Shown piece after piece: positions 1 through 8,328 of a stretch of 64,000 bases of DNA (position 1 is its first letter; each line of letters opens with the position of its first letter). Made by a program: the position numbers and the translations under genes. Below the pieces are notes generated by a model. It was not told the origin of the DNA. It saw only the letters and a list, made by a program, of their open reading frames with translations, and did no database searches. Source of the DNA: Leptospira venezuelensis. GTDB taxonomy: Bacteria; Spirochaetota; Leptospiria; Leptospirales; Leptospiraceae. The stretch covers positions 186,001 to 250,000 of the forward strand of contig NZ_NETS01000007.1 of assembly GCF_002150035.1 (NCBI RefSeq). Direction: 5' to 3'.

Positions 1-1
1 T

Positions 2-829
2 ACCAGAAATATCCGCGAACGTCTGGACAGAGAATTAGAAACAAACGTAGCAATGCGTTTGGAAGAAACAGAAGATAAAGACCGCTTCAAGGTCTTAGGC
101 CGAGGCGAATTACATCTTTCTGTACTCATTGAGACCATGAGAAGAGAAGGTTTCGAACTACAAGTTTCCCGTCCTGAGGTAATCATCAAGAAGGGAGAAA
201 ACGGAGAAAAGTTAGAGCCTTACGAGTATCTAGTAATGGATCTACCTGACCAATTCACCGGAAGTATTATTGCAGAATTAAACCGTAGAAAGGGAGAGCT
301 TCAGTTGATGGATGCTCATCCGTCCGGAATGACCAGAGTGGAATTTGTAATTCCTACAAGAGGTATTATCGGATTCAGAGGTTACTTCGTAACTGAAACT
401 AAAGGTGAGGGAGTAGCATCCAGCCGATTCCTAAGATTCGACAACTATAAGGGCGAAATTCCTGGAAGAAAGAACGGTGCACTGATTTCCATGGACTCCG
501 GAGAAACTACAGGATATGCACTTTGGAAAATTCAGGAAAGGGGAGAGTTACTAATCGATCCTCAAACTCCTGTATATCCAGGAATGATTATAGGTATCCA
601 CTCCAGAGATAATGACCTGGAAGTGAACCCAGTTAAAGAGAAAAAACTGACTAACGTAAGATCTTCCGGAGCAGATGAGGCGATCAGATTGGTTCCTCCT
701 CGTAGGTTCAGCTTAGAGCAGAATATCGAGTTCTTGGACGATGATGAACTTTTGGAAGTAACTCCTCAGAGTATGCGTCTTCGTAAGAGACATTTGGATG
801 CAAATGCAAGAAAGCGTGCTGCCAAATAA
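2..829 (+). CDS. typA: TypA/BipA ribosome-associated GTPase, C-terminal part (5' end outside window)
   Basis: The frame is open from base 2, so the gene begins before the window; about 275 C-terminal residues are present. They cover the EF-G-like domain III/V region (GRGELHLSVLIETMRREGFE) and the TypA-specific C-terminal domain, which contains the RGIIGFRGYF segment. The GTPase G domain lies upstream and is not seen. TypA is a translational GTPase that binds 70S ribosomes, assists ribosome assembly and supports stress or cold growth. The basic tail after LLEVTPQSMRLRKRHL is usual for the family. A rho-independent terminator follows within 30 bases, so this is the end of its transcript. The identification is firm. 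Confidence 0.96.
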   Translation, partial: TRNIRERLDRELETNVAMRLEETEDKDRFKVLGRGELHLSVLIETMRREGFELQVSRPEVIIKKGENGEKLEPYEYLVMDLPDQFTGSIIAELNRRKGELQLMDAHPSGMTRVEFVIPTRGIIGFRGYFVTETKGEGVASSRFLRFDNYKGEIPGRKNGALISMDSGETTGYALWKIQERGELLIDPQTPVYPGMIIGIHSRDNDLEVNPVKEKKLTNVRSSGADEAIRLVPPRRFSLEQNIEFLDDDELLEVTPQSMRLRKRHLDANARKRAAK

Positions 830-857
830 TCCCTTTCGAAAAGTTATTTAAAGAAGA

Positions 858-883
858 AGGCTCGCTTTAGGCGGGCCTTTTTT
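858..883 (+). terminator. Rho-independent terminator of typA
   Basis: AGGCTCGC (858-865) pairs with GCGGGCCT (871-878) with one G-U pair across a 5-base loop, and a T run follows to 883. It sits 29 bases after the typA stop codon. Confidence 0.85.
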
Positions 884-1269
884 GTGTACTTTTCTATAAT
901 GTGTTCTTTGTTTGATCTTTTGTAACAATCGTTACAAAAGATTCATTACACCAAATGGTATAAAACATATTATAATTTTAGAATATTCTTAATATTTATT
1001 CTTAATCGAACGATCGATTTAAGAATATTTTTTCATCTGCACTTATAATTCTCTTATTTTCTCAATTGACAATTTAACACTGTTCTATATTTCCCTTTGT
1101 GAACTTGAGTTCAGAAAAAGCTGGACAAGAGTTCAAATAGCAAACGTTCGAAATTAAAAAATTAATTCAACTGTTTGTTATATATAAAAAGAACTCCTTC
1201 CTAAAGAGGCAAAGCCCAGGGAAGTGAGATCCGTAGAGAGAATAGTTTAAAAGAAGAGGGTTAAGGAGA
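884..1269. other. AT-rich intergenic stretch with inverted repeats, upstream of the lipase gene
   Basis: No credible coding frame is present. The stretch holds a perfect 12-bp inverted repeat (915-942), an imperfect one at 998-1026 (ATTCTTAATCGA against TCGATTTAAGAAT, one unpaired base), and a small palindrome GAACT-TG-AGTTC at 1101-1112. A TTGACA box lies at 1066-1071 with TATATT only 14 bases further on, so the promoter assignment is uncertain. The amount of symmetric sequence suggests that the lipase is regulated. Confidence 0.5.
915..942. promoter_or_regulatory. Perfect inverted repeat, candidate operator
   Basis: ATCTTTTGTAAC (915-926), a 4-base spacer and its exact reverse complement (931-942). 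The core GTAAC-N4-GTTAC has the size of a dimeric repressor site (TetR type, for example). No T run follows and typA already has its own terminator, so a regulatory site is likelier than a terminator. The regulator is unknown. Confidence 0.45.
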
Positions 1270-2190
1270 ATGTTAAAAAGAGCAAAGTTAATGGTAGCTG
1301 GGGTTCTATTCCTAGCAGCGGGAGCAGTGAGCGCGTCTGGTGGAGGATCTTCAAGTAAACCTCTAGCTGGAGCTTATCCAATCGTATTGACTCATGGTAT
1401 TTTCGGTTGGGGTAAATCTACTGGTATTGTTGATTATTGGGGTGGAAACGCAGCCTATCTTCAATCCCAAGGAGCCACTGTTCTTACTCCTACTGTAACT
1501 GCTACAAACTCTTCTGCAGCAAGAGCAGCTCAGTTAAAAACGGCAATCCAAACTGCAATGGCAGCAAATAACTACACCGGAAAAGTTCATATCCTTGGAC
1601 ATTCACAAGGTGGATTGGACGCTCGTTATCTTGTTTCGAATCTTAGTTTTGCAAGTAAAGTAGCAACTCTCACCACAATCAACACTCCTCATAAAGGAAG
1701 CCCGGTTGCGAGCGTGATAGAGGCTGTGATCCCGAGTTGGGCACTTCCTTATGTAGGAACTGTGATTAATGCATTGGTAGGAGTAGTTTACGGACAATCC
1801 AGCCAAAACGTAGTTGCTGCATTAAAACTTCTTACTGTGAGCGGTGCAACTGCATTTAATGCGAGTGTTCCAAACGCTTCTGGAGTTAAGTATTTCTCTT
1901 ACGGATCTTATATGATCGGTAATGATCTTATCCAACACCCTGCAATGGGACTTCTCGCACCTATTTGTTCCATCGGAGCTCCTTTCTATGGACAAAGCAT
2001 CTGGAATGACGGTGTGGTTCCAGACGACTCACAAAGATGGGGAACCTGGAAAGGTGGTCCTTCTTACGGAGTACTTACTACAGGTGTGGATCACTTAGAG
2101 GCAACCAATGCATTATACCTTGGACAAACTTGGTATGATACTAATGGTTATTACTTAAAAATGGCTTCCAACGCAAAAAGTAATCAATAA
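1270..2190 (+). CDS. Secreted triacylglycerol lipase, alpha/beta hydrolase fold
   Basis: 306 residues with a signal peptide (positive end, hydrophobic residues 8-22, cut probably after SAS near 23). The mature start YPIVLTHGIFGW holds the oxyanion-hole HG motif of bacterial family I lipases. The nucleophile is Ser112 in GHSQGG; Asp247 (NDGVV) and His275 (VDHLE) fit the other two triad positions. TINTPHKGSPVA is also typical of Pseudomonas/Burkholderia-type lipases. It should cleave long-chain acylglycerols outside the cytoplasm, which fits an organism that lives on fatty acids. No foldase (Lif) gene is adjacent. GGAG lies only one base before the ATG, so the AGAGGG at about 1255-1260 may be the working ribosome site. 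The gene has its own terminator. Confidence 0.9.
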   Translation: MLKRAKLMVAGVLFLAAGAVSASGGGSSSKPLAGAYPIVLTHGIFGWGKSTGIVDYWGGNAAYLQSQGATVLTPTVTATNSSAARAAQLKTAIQTAMAANNYTGKVHILGHSQGGLDARYLVSNLSFASKVATLTTINTPHKGSPVASVIEAVIPSWALPYVGTVINALVGVVYGQSSQNVVAALKLLTVSGATAFNASVPNASGVKYFSYGSYMIGNDLIQHPAMGLLAPICSIGAPFYGQSIWNDGVVPDDSQRWGTWKGGPSYGVLTTGVDHLEATNALYLGQTWYDTNGYYLKMASNAKSNQ

Positions 2191-2221
2191 GAAGCCAGTT
2201 TCGATCTCGTAAAATAGAATG

Positions 2222-2247
2222 CGCCTCCGTTCGGAGGCGTTTTTTTT
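2222..2247 (+). terminator. Rho-independent terminator of the lipase gene
   Basis: CGCCTCCG (2222-2229), loop TT, CGGAGGCG (2232-2239), then eight T. The stem is perfect and GC-rich, 31 bases after the lipase stop codon. Confidence 0.92.
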
Positions 2248-2256
2248 GCCCTGAAT

Positions 2257-2340
2257 ATAATAAGTGCACTTATTATTGCTTGCATAATATGTCCGCTTAT
2301 TATATAAGGAGTCCATATAGTAAGTATACTTACTATATGG
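2257..2340. promoter_or_regulatory. Three related palindromes, probable MarR-type operator cluster
   Basis: Three sites share the core TAAGT-N2-ACTTA. Site 1 (2257-2276) is a perfect 20-bp palindrome with core TAAGTGCACTTA. Site 2 (2284-2303) has core TATGTCCGCTTA with two mismatches and symmetric ATAATA/TATTAT flanks. Site 3 (2313-2340) is a perfect 28-bp palindrome with core TAAGTATACTTA, and it runs into the GGAGG ribosome site of the first gene. Centres are 27 and 33 bases apart. A MarR-family gene closes the operon behind these sites, so autoregulation is the simplest reading (inference). Confidence 0.75.
2276..2303 (+). promoter_or_regulatory. Candidate promoter of the SRPBCC-EVE-MarR operon
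   Basis: TTGCTT (2276-2281), a 16-base spacer and TATTAT (2298-2303). The -10 region coincides with the second palindrome, so a repressor bound there would block polymerase. Both boxes are imperfect. Confidence 0.4.
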
Positions 2341-2349
2341 AGGAATGAA

Positions 2350-2775
2350 ATGTGGAAGTATGAATACAATACAACTGTAAAAGGGATCGATGCAAAATCA
2401 CTTTGGGAAGCCAGATCAGACGTTTCCAATTGGTCCAAATGGGACTCGGACATTGAGTGGACTAAGATAGAAGGAGAAGTCTCCGTAGGTAAAGAATTTG
2501 TTCTGAAGCCAAAGGGAGGATTTGCGTGTAAGGTTTTGATCACAGAATCAGAAAAACCTTTCGTATTCGGAGATGTGACCAGTCTTGCTGGAGCAAAGAT
2601 GAAATTTATACATTTCTTTAAGCCCAGCCAAGAAGGAACTGAGATCAAAGTAGAGCTAAGCATCTCTGGGCCATTAGGATTTCTCTGGAAAAAGATCTTA
2701 GGAGAAGAGCAGGCGAAAGGAATGGAAGAAGAGATCCGTAGATTTTCTGAACTAGTTAGGAAAGAAATCGGATGA
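2350..2775 (+). CDS. SRPBCC (START-like, polyketide cyclase/dehydrase) family protein
   Basis: 141 residues, the normal size of a single SRPBCC helix-grip domain. The N-terminal pattern, in which a strand is followed by LWEARSDVSNWSKWDSDIEW, is typical of this superfamily, which forms a deep hydrophobic pocket for small ligands. No catalytic residues can be assigned, so a ligand-binding or cyclase-like role is open. GGAGG lies 6 bases before the ATG and overlaps the third palindrome of the operator cluster. The next gene starts inside its stop codon (ATGA), which means translational coupling. It is first in a three-gene operon with an EVE protein and a MarR regulator, so its ligand might be the regulator's inducer (speculation). 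Confidence 0.8.
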   Translation: MWKYEYNTTVKGIDAKSLWEARSDVSNWSKWDSDIEWTKIEGEVSVGKEFVLKPKGGFACKVLITESEKPFVFGDVTSLAGAKMKFIHFFKPSQEGTEIKVELSISGPLGFLWKKILGEEQAKGMEEEIRRFSELVRKEIG

Positions 2776-3212
2776 GCCCCAGATATTGGATCATAGTAGC
2801 TTCCAAGGAGCATTCCCTTTTGGGAATGTCCCAAGGAATCGTACAAGCCTGTCACGGTAAGAAGGCTCCTTTGGCTAGAATGAAAAAGGGAGATTGGGTT
2901 TTAGTATATTCTTCCAAAGAGATCTTTGGGGCTAAAACTCCATACCGTAAATTTACTTCTCTTGGGCAGATTGATGATGATTCAGTTTATCCGTTTCAGA
3001 TGAGCCCTGACTTCTGTCCTTTTCGCAGGAACGTAAAATATTTTCCTGTGCAGGAGGCTGATATTTTTCCTTTAATAGATTCTTTGGAATTTATCCAAAA
3101 TAAAAAGTCCTGGGGTTTTCCATTCCGTTTCGGCATTTTGGAAATTGGGCCTGAAGATTTCGGGCTGATTTCGCAGAGGATGGGTTTAAGTGTCAAAGGA
3201 AAAGATTTTTAG
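2772..3212 (+). CDS. EVE-domain (PUA-like fold) protein
   Basis: 146 residues matching one EVE domain: N-terminal YWIIVASKEH, a central KGDWVLVYSSKE block with aromatic pocket residues, YRKFTSLGQI, then a C-terminal half with FPFRFGILEIG. EVE domains are PUA/ASCH/YTH relatives. Several bind modified bases in DNA, and others occur as small stand-alone proteins of unknown target. The start overlaps the preceding stop by 4 bases and the end overlaps the MarR gene by 23 bases, so the three genes are translated together. The protein has a full domain, no signal peptide and no membrane segment, so it is cytoplasmic. Confidence 0.82.
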   Translation: MSPRYWIIVASKEHSLLGMSQGIVQACHGKKAPLARMKKGDWVLVYSSKEIFGAKTPYRKFTSLGQIDDDSVYPFQMSPDFCPFRRNVKYFPVQEADIFPLIDSLEFIQNKKSWGFPFRFGILEIGPEDFGLISQRMGLSVKGKDF

Positions 3213-3639
3213 ATACGATAAATCCGACGAGAGTCCTGGATTCTTATTATGGCAGGTTACGAATCTTTGGCAGAGGGAGATTCGAAAGGTTTTAGAACCT
3301 TTGGATCTCACTCATGCTCAGTTTGTTCTTTTGGCAGTAACACATTGGTTGGAACTCCACGAAGAAGAGACTACTCAGATCAAAATTGCAGATCGTGCCA
3401 AGACGGATCCTATGACTACTTCTACCGTACTTAGAACTCTTGAATCTAAAAAGTTAGTAAAACGTATCTCTCATGAAACTGATACCCGTGCAAAATTAGT
3501 GAAGACAACTTCGGATGGACAAAAGGTCTTAAAACAGGCGGTCAAAGTGGTGGAAGATTTTGATGAGGATTTCTTTTCTATTTTAGGCGGGAAAAGAAAG
3601 AACATCGTGGTAGGGCTCCAGATACTTTCCCGGAAATAA
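3190..3639 (+). CDS. MarR-family transcriptional regulator
   Basis: 149 residues. The N-terminal dimerisation helix (FLLWQVTNLWQREIRKVLEP) is followed by LTHAQFVLLAVTHWL and a winged helix-turn-helix. The recognition helix lies in KIADRAKTDPMTTSTVLRTLESKKLVKR, and the wing is RISHETDTRAKLVKTTSDG. MarR proteins bind palindromes as dimers and let go when a small ligand binds. The start is GTG, with AGAGGAT about 9 bases upstream; it overlaps the EVE gene by 23 bases. It closes the operon that starts behind three TAAGT-N2-ACTTA palindromes, its likely targets. No terminator is obvious before the convergent gene at 3700. Confidence 0.9.
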   Translation: MSKEKIFRYDKSDESPGFLLWQVTNLWQREIRKVLEPLDLTHAQFVLLAVTHWLELHEEETTQIKIADRAKTDPMTTSTVLRTLESKKLVKRISHETDTRAKLVKTTSDGQKVLKQAVKVVEDFDEDFFSILGGKRKNIVVGLQILSRK

Positions 3640-3699
3640 TTTGGGAAAGTATCATGATCTTTTCGCAAGGTCTGGGTCTTTGAAACAAACGAGGCGACT

Positions 3700-4668
3700 T
3701 TATTCTTTGCTCTTAAGTTTTTCCAGCTCCCGGATCAGTTCCTCTTTTGAAACATTCGGGTCTTGTTTTAGTCTTCGGATCAGTTCGTCAGTGCTTTCTT
3801 TTTGAGAAATTGTTTTAGAATCCACAACCCCATCTAAAATTATAGAAGAGAAGTTTTGGATACTCGGTGCTGAAATTCCTGGTTTCATTTTATTCAATTC
3901 TACTACGGCCACGTGTTCGAAAACTTCTTGTACTTGGCCAGGAAATTCAGCGATCTTGATTGGAGTTCCTGCAACTATATTGTCCGTAGTGGAGAATAAC
4001 GCGAAGAAGTTTTGTTTTCCGTCCGTTTGAGGAAATGCCTCAGCGTCTAAGGGAAATAATATTACTCCTGCTACTTCGTTATCTATGGTTTTCTTAAATT
4101 TTCCTAAATTGATGGAGATCCTACCCAGGAGAGGATTTCCTATCCTTCTATAAACATCTCCGTTGGAAAATACGATTGAGTTTTTGTCCTGAGCGAGTTC
4201 AGCAGATCGTCCAGTACCTTCTCCTATTAATTTGTTAAAATCTTTTACTTTCATAAATGGACCGAAGGAACGGACAGCCCAACTTTTAGGATCTTTAGTA
4301 TTTAGGCCGTGATAATTGCGATGGAATTCTTTACCATTCGTTTCAAAAAATAAAAGTTCTCTATCGCTAGTTTGTAGTTTTCCGGATTTAACTTTTAACT
4401 CTTCTCTGTTTTCACTCACGCTGAATTGGAGTCTTATCAATATTTGATGGTTAAATTCCATTTCTCCTTTTGCGGTACGTCGGATCCAAAGAGTTTGTAT
4501 TTTGATTTTTCCGTTTTGGAACCATTCTTTAGATTTTTCGTTCACATAAAATCCTGCCAGTTCCGGGAGAGCGGGTGTGGGCTTACCTTTTAAACTATCT
4601 CCGCAGTTTATTAGGATGCCAAGCAAGGTTAGAAGAATTAGGGATCTTTTGAAACGGTTTCGAAACAT
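3700..4668 (-). CDS. Hypothetical lipoprotein
   Basis: 322 residues. The N-terminus has several Arg/Lys, a hydrophobic stretch and a lipobox-like LLGILINC, so Cys22 would be lipidated. I do not recognise the rest; it is mostly beta-rich and hydrophilic, and ends in a Lys/Glu-rich helix (DELIRRLKQDPNVSKEELIREL). Being a lipoprotein, it would sit in the inner or outer membrane facing the periplasm or the surface. It stands alone between a convergent MarR gene and a divergent membrane cyclase, with about 100 bases of shared upstream DNA. No clear ribosome site precedes the ATG. Confidence 0.7.
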   Translation of the reverse strand: MFRNRFKRSLILLTLLGILINCGDSLKGKPTPALPELAGFYVNEKSKEWFQNGKIKIQTLWIRRTAKGEMEFNHQILIRLQFSVSENREELKVKSGKLQTSDRELLFFETNGKEFHRNYHGLNTKDPKSWAVRSFGPFMKVKDFNKLIGEGTGRSAELAQDKNSIVFSNGDVYRRIGNPLLGRISINLGKFKKTIDNEVAGVILFPLDAEAFPQTDGKQNFFALFSTTDNIVAGTPIKIAEFPGQVQEVFEHVAVVELNKMKPGISAPSIQNFSSIILDGVVDSKTISQKESTDELIRRLKQDPNVSKEELIRELEKLKSKE

Positions 4669-4772
4669 TTGAATTACGTTAGTTTTCTACTGAAAAGGGT
4701 AAAGAAAAAAAATGGAATTCATATTATCTTGACAAACCTGTCGTTTTCATAGATCAATGATTGATTAAAACG

Positions 4773-6854
4773 ATGGACTCTGAGCCGACAGTTTTCCGAT
4801 CTCAATATTTACTTTCTATAATTTTCTATATCTTCTTAGTTTCGTGCTCATCTGCGGATGCACCAGTTGCTCAAAAAGGGATCTTGGATTTAACCCATTG
4901 GGATTATAGATCCAATCCAACATTCAATCTGCAGGGAGAGTGGGCTTTTTTTCCAAATACTTTTCAACCTGATCCTCATTCTGAAAAGCCTCCAGAATTT
5001 CGTAAAATTCCAGGAGTTTGGCCAGGCACCGGTTACGCACTTCTTAAATTGAAAATACTTCTTCCGGAGAAGCATGGACGTTTGGGGATTTATTCCAAAC
5101 ACCAGGCAACTGCTTTTGAAATTTTGATCAATGGTGTTTCTGTCGGTAGTTCAGGAGAGCCTGGAACTTCTTTCGAGACGAGCGCTCCTGACAATAGACC
5201 GGTTTATTATGAATGGGATGAATCCACTAAAGAAGTGGATATTAGTTTCAAAATTTCTAATTTTCATCATAGGTTGACCGGTCTTTGGTTCGATATCCGT
5301 TTTGGTGATGCAAGGATACTTTATAAAGAAACTCTAATGCTTAGGGATTGGGATCTTTTTCTGTCCGGACTTTTTTTCATGTCTACCATCTATCATCTTG
5401 GGCTTTTCTTTCTAAGGAGGAAGGATCGCACTCCTCTCGTCTTTGCATTATTTTGTTTTTGTTTATTCCTTCGGATATTCGTTACTGAAGAAAAACTGAT
5501 CCAATTCTATTTTCCTTGGGCGGATTATCCACTTTCCATGAACTTGGAATATCTAACCATGTATGCAGCCTTACCTTTGGGACTGCATTTTGTCCGACAT
5601 TCCTTTCCCGCATATTTCCCTCGGAAATGGATGTTATTATTCTATATAATCTCGTTTACATTTTCATTAAGTACAATTTTTCCTTTCCCTATCCCTTCTA
5701 TTCCTGTCCCATATTTTCAGTTTGTATTTTTAGTAGGTGTTGCATTTGCAATTGTGGTGCTTTTTAGGGCAATTATCCACAAAGAACAATATTCTCTTGT
5801 TATTGGATTTGCGATCTTTGCTTTGATTGTGGCCGGGATTTTTGATATGCTGGCAGCCAGACAGATCATATTTGCAAGATTTATTATTCCGATTGGTCTG
5901 TTTGTTGCCATTCTTACTCAAACATTTATTTTATCTTCCAGATACAGAGATCTATACAGTGAAAAAGAGAAACTTTCGGATCGTCTACAACGTCTGAACG
6001 AGACTTATAGCAGATTTGTTCCTATCAGCTTTTTGGAATTTTTAGGAAAGGGAAAGCTGGAGGATATGAGGCCAGGTGACCAGATCAAAAAGGAAATGAC
6101 CATCTTGTTTGCCGATATCAGATCTTTTACTGAAATTTCGGAAAGTCTGGATTCCAAAGAAAGTTTTGAATTATTAAATTCTTATATTTCGGAGATGGAG
6201 CCTCTTATTCATTCTAATCATGGTTTTGTGGATAAGTATTTTGGAGATGCTATCATGGCTCTTTTTCCAGAAAGTGCAGACGATGCTGTGAATGCTGCTA
6301 TTTCCATGCAAAATCGTATTTTAGATTATAATCAAAGAAGAATGGACCAAGGAAATCGTGCGATCGGAGTTGGGATAGGCATTCATACTGGTTCCTTGAT
6401 GATGGGACTTGTTGGTTCAGGAGACCGTATGGAAAGCACTGTTATCTCTGATGCAGTCCATCTTGCTTCCAAGTTGGAGACTTTAAATAAATATTATGGT
6501 TCTAGTATATTGATAAGTGAAGATACTTATTCTAAACTAAAATTTCCCGAAAACTTTTTACTTCGTAAATTGGATAAACTTAAGTTTAGAGGAAAAAAAG
6601 AACATAGAGCAATTTATGAGCTCGGAGATCATTTAAGCAAAACCGAAAAGGAAGCATTCCTAAAATCCAAAAGTGATTTTGAAAGGGGTGTGGAACTGTT
6701 TTATTTCGGGAAATATTTAGATTCTGGAGAATCTTTCAGAGAGGCTTTAAGAATTTATTCAGGAGACAGGGCTGCGAACTTATACTTAAAACGTTGCACG
6801 GAACAAATTTATTCTTCCGCTGTAAAAGTGCAGCCCGGTCCGGATCTGGCTTAA
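4773..6854 (+). CDS. Membrane class III nucleotide cyclase with 7TMR-DISM sensor; two catalytic-site substitutions
   Basis: About 693 residues. A signal sequence (IIFYIFLVSCSS) leads to a periplasmic 7TMR-DISM extracellular beta domain (ILDLTHWDYRSNPTFNLQGEW). Seven membrane helices follow at about 200-400, then a short linker and a class III cyclase domain at about 440-610. The metal-binding aspartates are in ILFADIRSFTE and DKYFGDAIMALF. Where active enzymes normally have Asn and Arg (DAVNLASR), this one reads DAVHLASK, with His at 6459-6461 and Lys at 6471-6473, so activity may be altered. The tail after 620 looks like a TPR pair. A TTG at 4761 is also in frame; ATG 4773 was preferred. No good ribosome site is seen for either. 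TTGACA lies at 4729-4734. A paralogue lies at 61138-63198. Confidence 0.87.
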   Translation: MDSEPTVFRSQYLLSIIFYIFLVSCSSADAPVAQKGILDLTHWDYRSNPTFNLQGEWAFFPNTFQPDPHSEKPPEFRKIPGVWPGTGYALLKLKILLPEKHGRLGIYSKHQATAFEILINGVSVGSSGEPGTSFETSAPDNRPVYYEWDESTKEVDISFKISNFHHRLTGLWFDIRFGDARILYKETLMLRDWDLFLSGLFFMSTIYHLGLFFLRRKDRTPLVFALFCFCLFLRIFVTEEKLIQFYFPWADYPLSMNLEYLTMYAALPLGLHFVRHSFPAYFPRKWMLLFYIISFTFSLSTIFPFPIPSIPVPYFQFVFLVGVAFAIVVLFRAIIHKEQYSLVIGFAIFALIVAGIFDMLAARQIIFARFIIPIGLFVAILTQTFILSSRYRDLYSEKEKLSDRLQRLNETYSRFVPISFLEFLGKGKLEDMRPGDQIKKEMTILFADIRSFTEISESLDSKESFELLNSYISEMEPLIHSNHGFVDKYFGDAIMALFPESADDAVNAAISMQNRILDYNQRRMDQGNRAIGVGIGIHTGSLMMGLVGSGDRMESTVISDAVHLASKLETLNKYYGSSILISEDTYSKLKFPENFLLRKLDKLKFRGKKEHRAIYELGDHLSKTEKEAFLKSKSDFERGVELFYFGKYLDSGESFREALRIYSGDRAANLYLKRCTEQIYSSAVKVQPGPDLA

Positions 6855-6863
6855 TTTTTCAGA

Positions 6864-8216
6864 TTATTCTCCATTTAAAAATAGAGTTTCTTCTGCATCG
6901 TCCTGAGAATCTTCTGAAGCAGAATCCAAAGACTTGCGAACTTTGGCTCCTAATTTGCGAATATTTTCCGCTCTTCCTAAAAGATTTCCTCTGCCTGATT
7001 TTAATTTTCCGAGGACAGCATCGTAGTTGTCTCTGGACTTATCTATAGATTTTCCTAAAACTTCCAATGCGGTAACGATCTCTACGATCTTATCATACAT
7101 CTTACCAGATTCTTCTGCGATCTGTTCTGAGTTTTTGTTTTGTTTTTCCTTTCTCCAAAGATTTGCTACCATCTTTAAGGAAACCATTAGGGTAGAAGGA
7201 GTTACTATCAGAATATTTTTAGCGTATGCATCTTCCAAAAATTTAGGATCTGTTCGGACAGCTTCATAATAAGAAGGTTCCACTGGCAGGAACATCAGTA
7301 CAAAGTCTAGAGATTCTATTCCATAGAGAGATTGGTAGTTTTTCTTGTATAGTCCTGAGACATGTTCATATAAACTTTTTAAATGTCTTTGGAGTGCTGC
7401 TTTTTTTACGTCTTCCGTCTCTGCGGAAGCATATTCTACGTAAGCTGTCAGGGAAACCTTGGAATCTATTACGATTGATTTTCCGGAAGGCAGTTTGACT
7501 ACTATATCCGGTCTCAATCTTCCATCTTCTGTTTGTACAGATTCTTGAGCTGTATATTCTCTTCCTTTGACTAGGCCGCTATTTTGAAGTATATTCTCCA
7601 AAATACCTTCTCCCCAATCTCCTTGGGTTTTCGAATTTCCTTTCAGAGCGGAAGCCAAACTTTTAGCGTCTTCCGAAAGTGTTTTATTCATTTCTAATAG
7701 ATTATTAATTTGAGCCTTTAGGTTCGCCGTATCATCCTTATGCTCTTTGTGTGAAAGTTCTACCTTCACTCCGAATTTTTCTATTTCTTCCTTAAAGGGA
7801 CGAAGTAGATCATTCATCTTTTCGTGAGTTTGTTGATTGAATTTTTGGGAATTATCTAAGAGAGCTTGATTGGCCGCATGTTTGAACTTTTCATCCAGTT
7901 TGGACATGAGTTCTTCGAATTCTTTTTTTTGGTTCTCCAATCTTTCCTTTAAAAGATCGGATTCCTTTTTCATGGCCTGGTAATAGCCGATTGCTTTTTC
8001 CGTTTTTTCAGAATTCTCTTTAAACTCTTTTTCTAACTGAAGTATCCTTTCCTTGGATCTTTGTTCGGAGGTGAGAAGTCCCGCTTTTTCTAATTTTAGT
8101 TTTTCATGTTCACTCGGATTGATCCCTGACTCTTTTGAATAAAGAGCTTTGGCTAAGAAGAATGCTAGACCAAAGCCAATGAAAAGACCTACGAGTAATA
8201 CGATTGCAAATTCCAT
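6864..8216 (-). CDS. rmuC: RmuC-family DNA recombination protein
   Basis: 450 residues. There is one N-terminal membrane helix (residues 2-22), a long coiled coil (about 35-190), then the RmuC domain. Its family motif GNSKTQGDWGE lies at 193-203 and RPDIVVKLPSGKSIVIDSK at 235-253, a nuclease-like core of PD-(D/E)XK type. In E. coli, RmuC limits recombination at short inverted repeats; the biochemical activity is less settled. AAGGAG lies 5 bases before the ATG, which fixes the start. The gene converges on the cyclase with only 9 bases between the stop codons. The helicase gene lies upstream on the same strand with a gap of about 110 bases, so shared transcription is possible. Confidence 0.93.
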   Translation of the reverse strand: MEFAIVLLVGLFIGFGLAFFLAKALYSKESGINPSEHEKLKLEKAGLLTSEQRSKERILQLEKEFKENSEKTEKAIGYYQAMKKESDLLKERLENQKKEFEELMSKLDEKFKHAANQALLDNSQKFNQQTHEKMNDLLRPFKEEIEKFGVKVELSHKEHKDDTANLKAQINNLLEMNKTLSEDAKSLASALKGNSKTQGDWGEGILENILQNSGLVKGREYTAQESVQTEDGRLRPDIVVKLPSGKSIVIDSKVSLTAYVEYASAETEDVKKAALQRHLKSLYEHVSGLYKKNYQSLYGIESLDFVLMFLPVEPSYYEAVRTDPKFLEDAYAKNILIVTPSTLMVSLKMVANLWRKEKQNKNSEQIAEESGKMYDKIVEIVTALEVLGKSIDKSRDNYDAVLGKLKSGRGNLLGRAENIRKLGAKVRKSLDSASEDSQDDAEETLFLNGE

Positions 8217-8328
8217 TTTGACTCCTTTTTGGAATTCGGTACAATTCAGGATACCTATTTCCAGGATAGAATTTCCATTTTATGGGGACCCCGGACAAAT
8301 CTAGGGTCCTTTGAAAAAATTTAAAAAA

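Noticed and set aside
2184..2855. Open frame of 223 codons on the minus strand
   Set aside because: It covers the terminator, the operator cluster and the SRPBCC gene in antisense; no ribosome site or recognisable protein.
8286..8309. GGACCC/GGGTCC hairpin between the helicase and rmuC genes as a terminator, and its CCCCGGACAAATC word shared with about 22434-22446
   Set aside because: No T run follows on the minus strand, and shared 13-base words are expected by chance in a window of this size.
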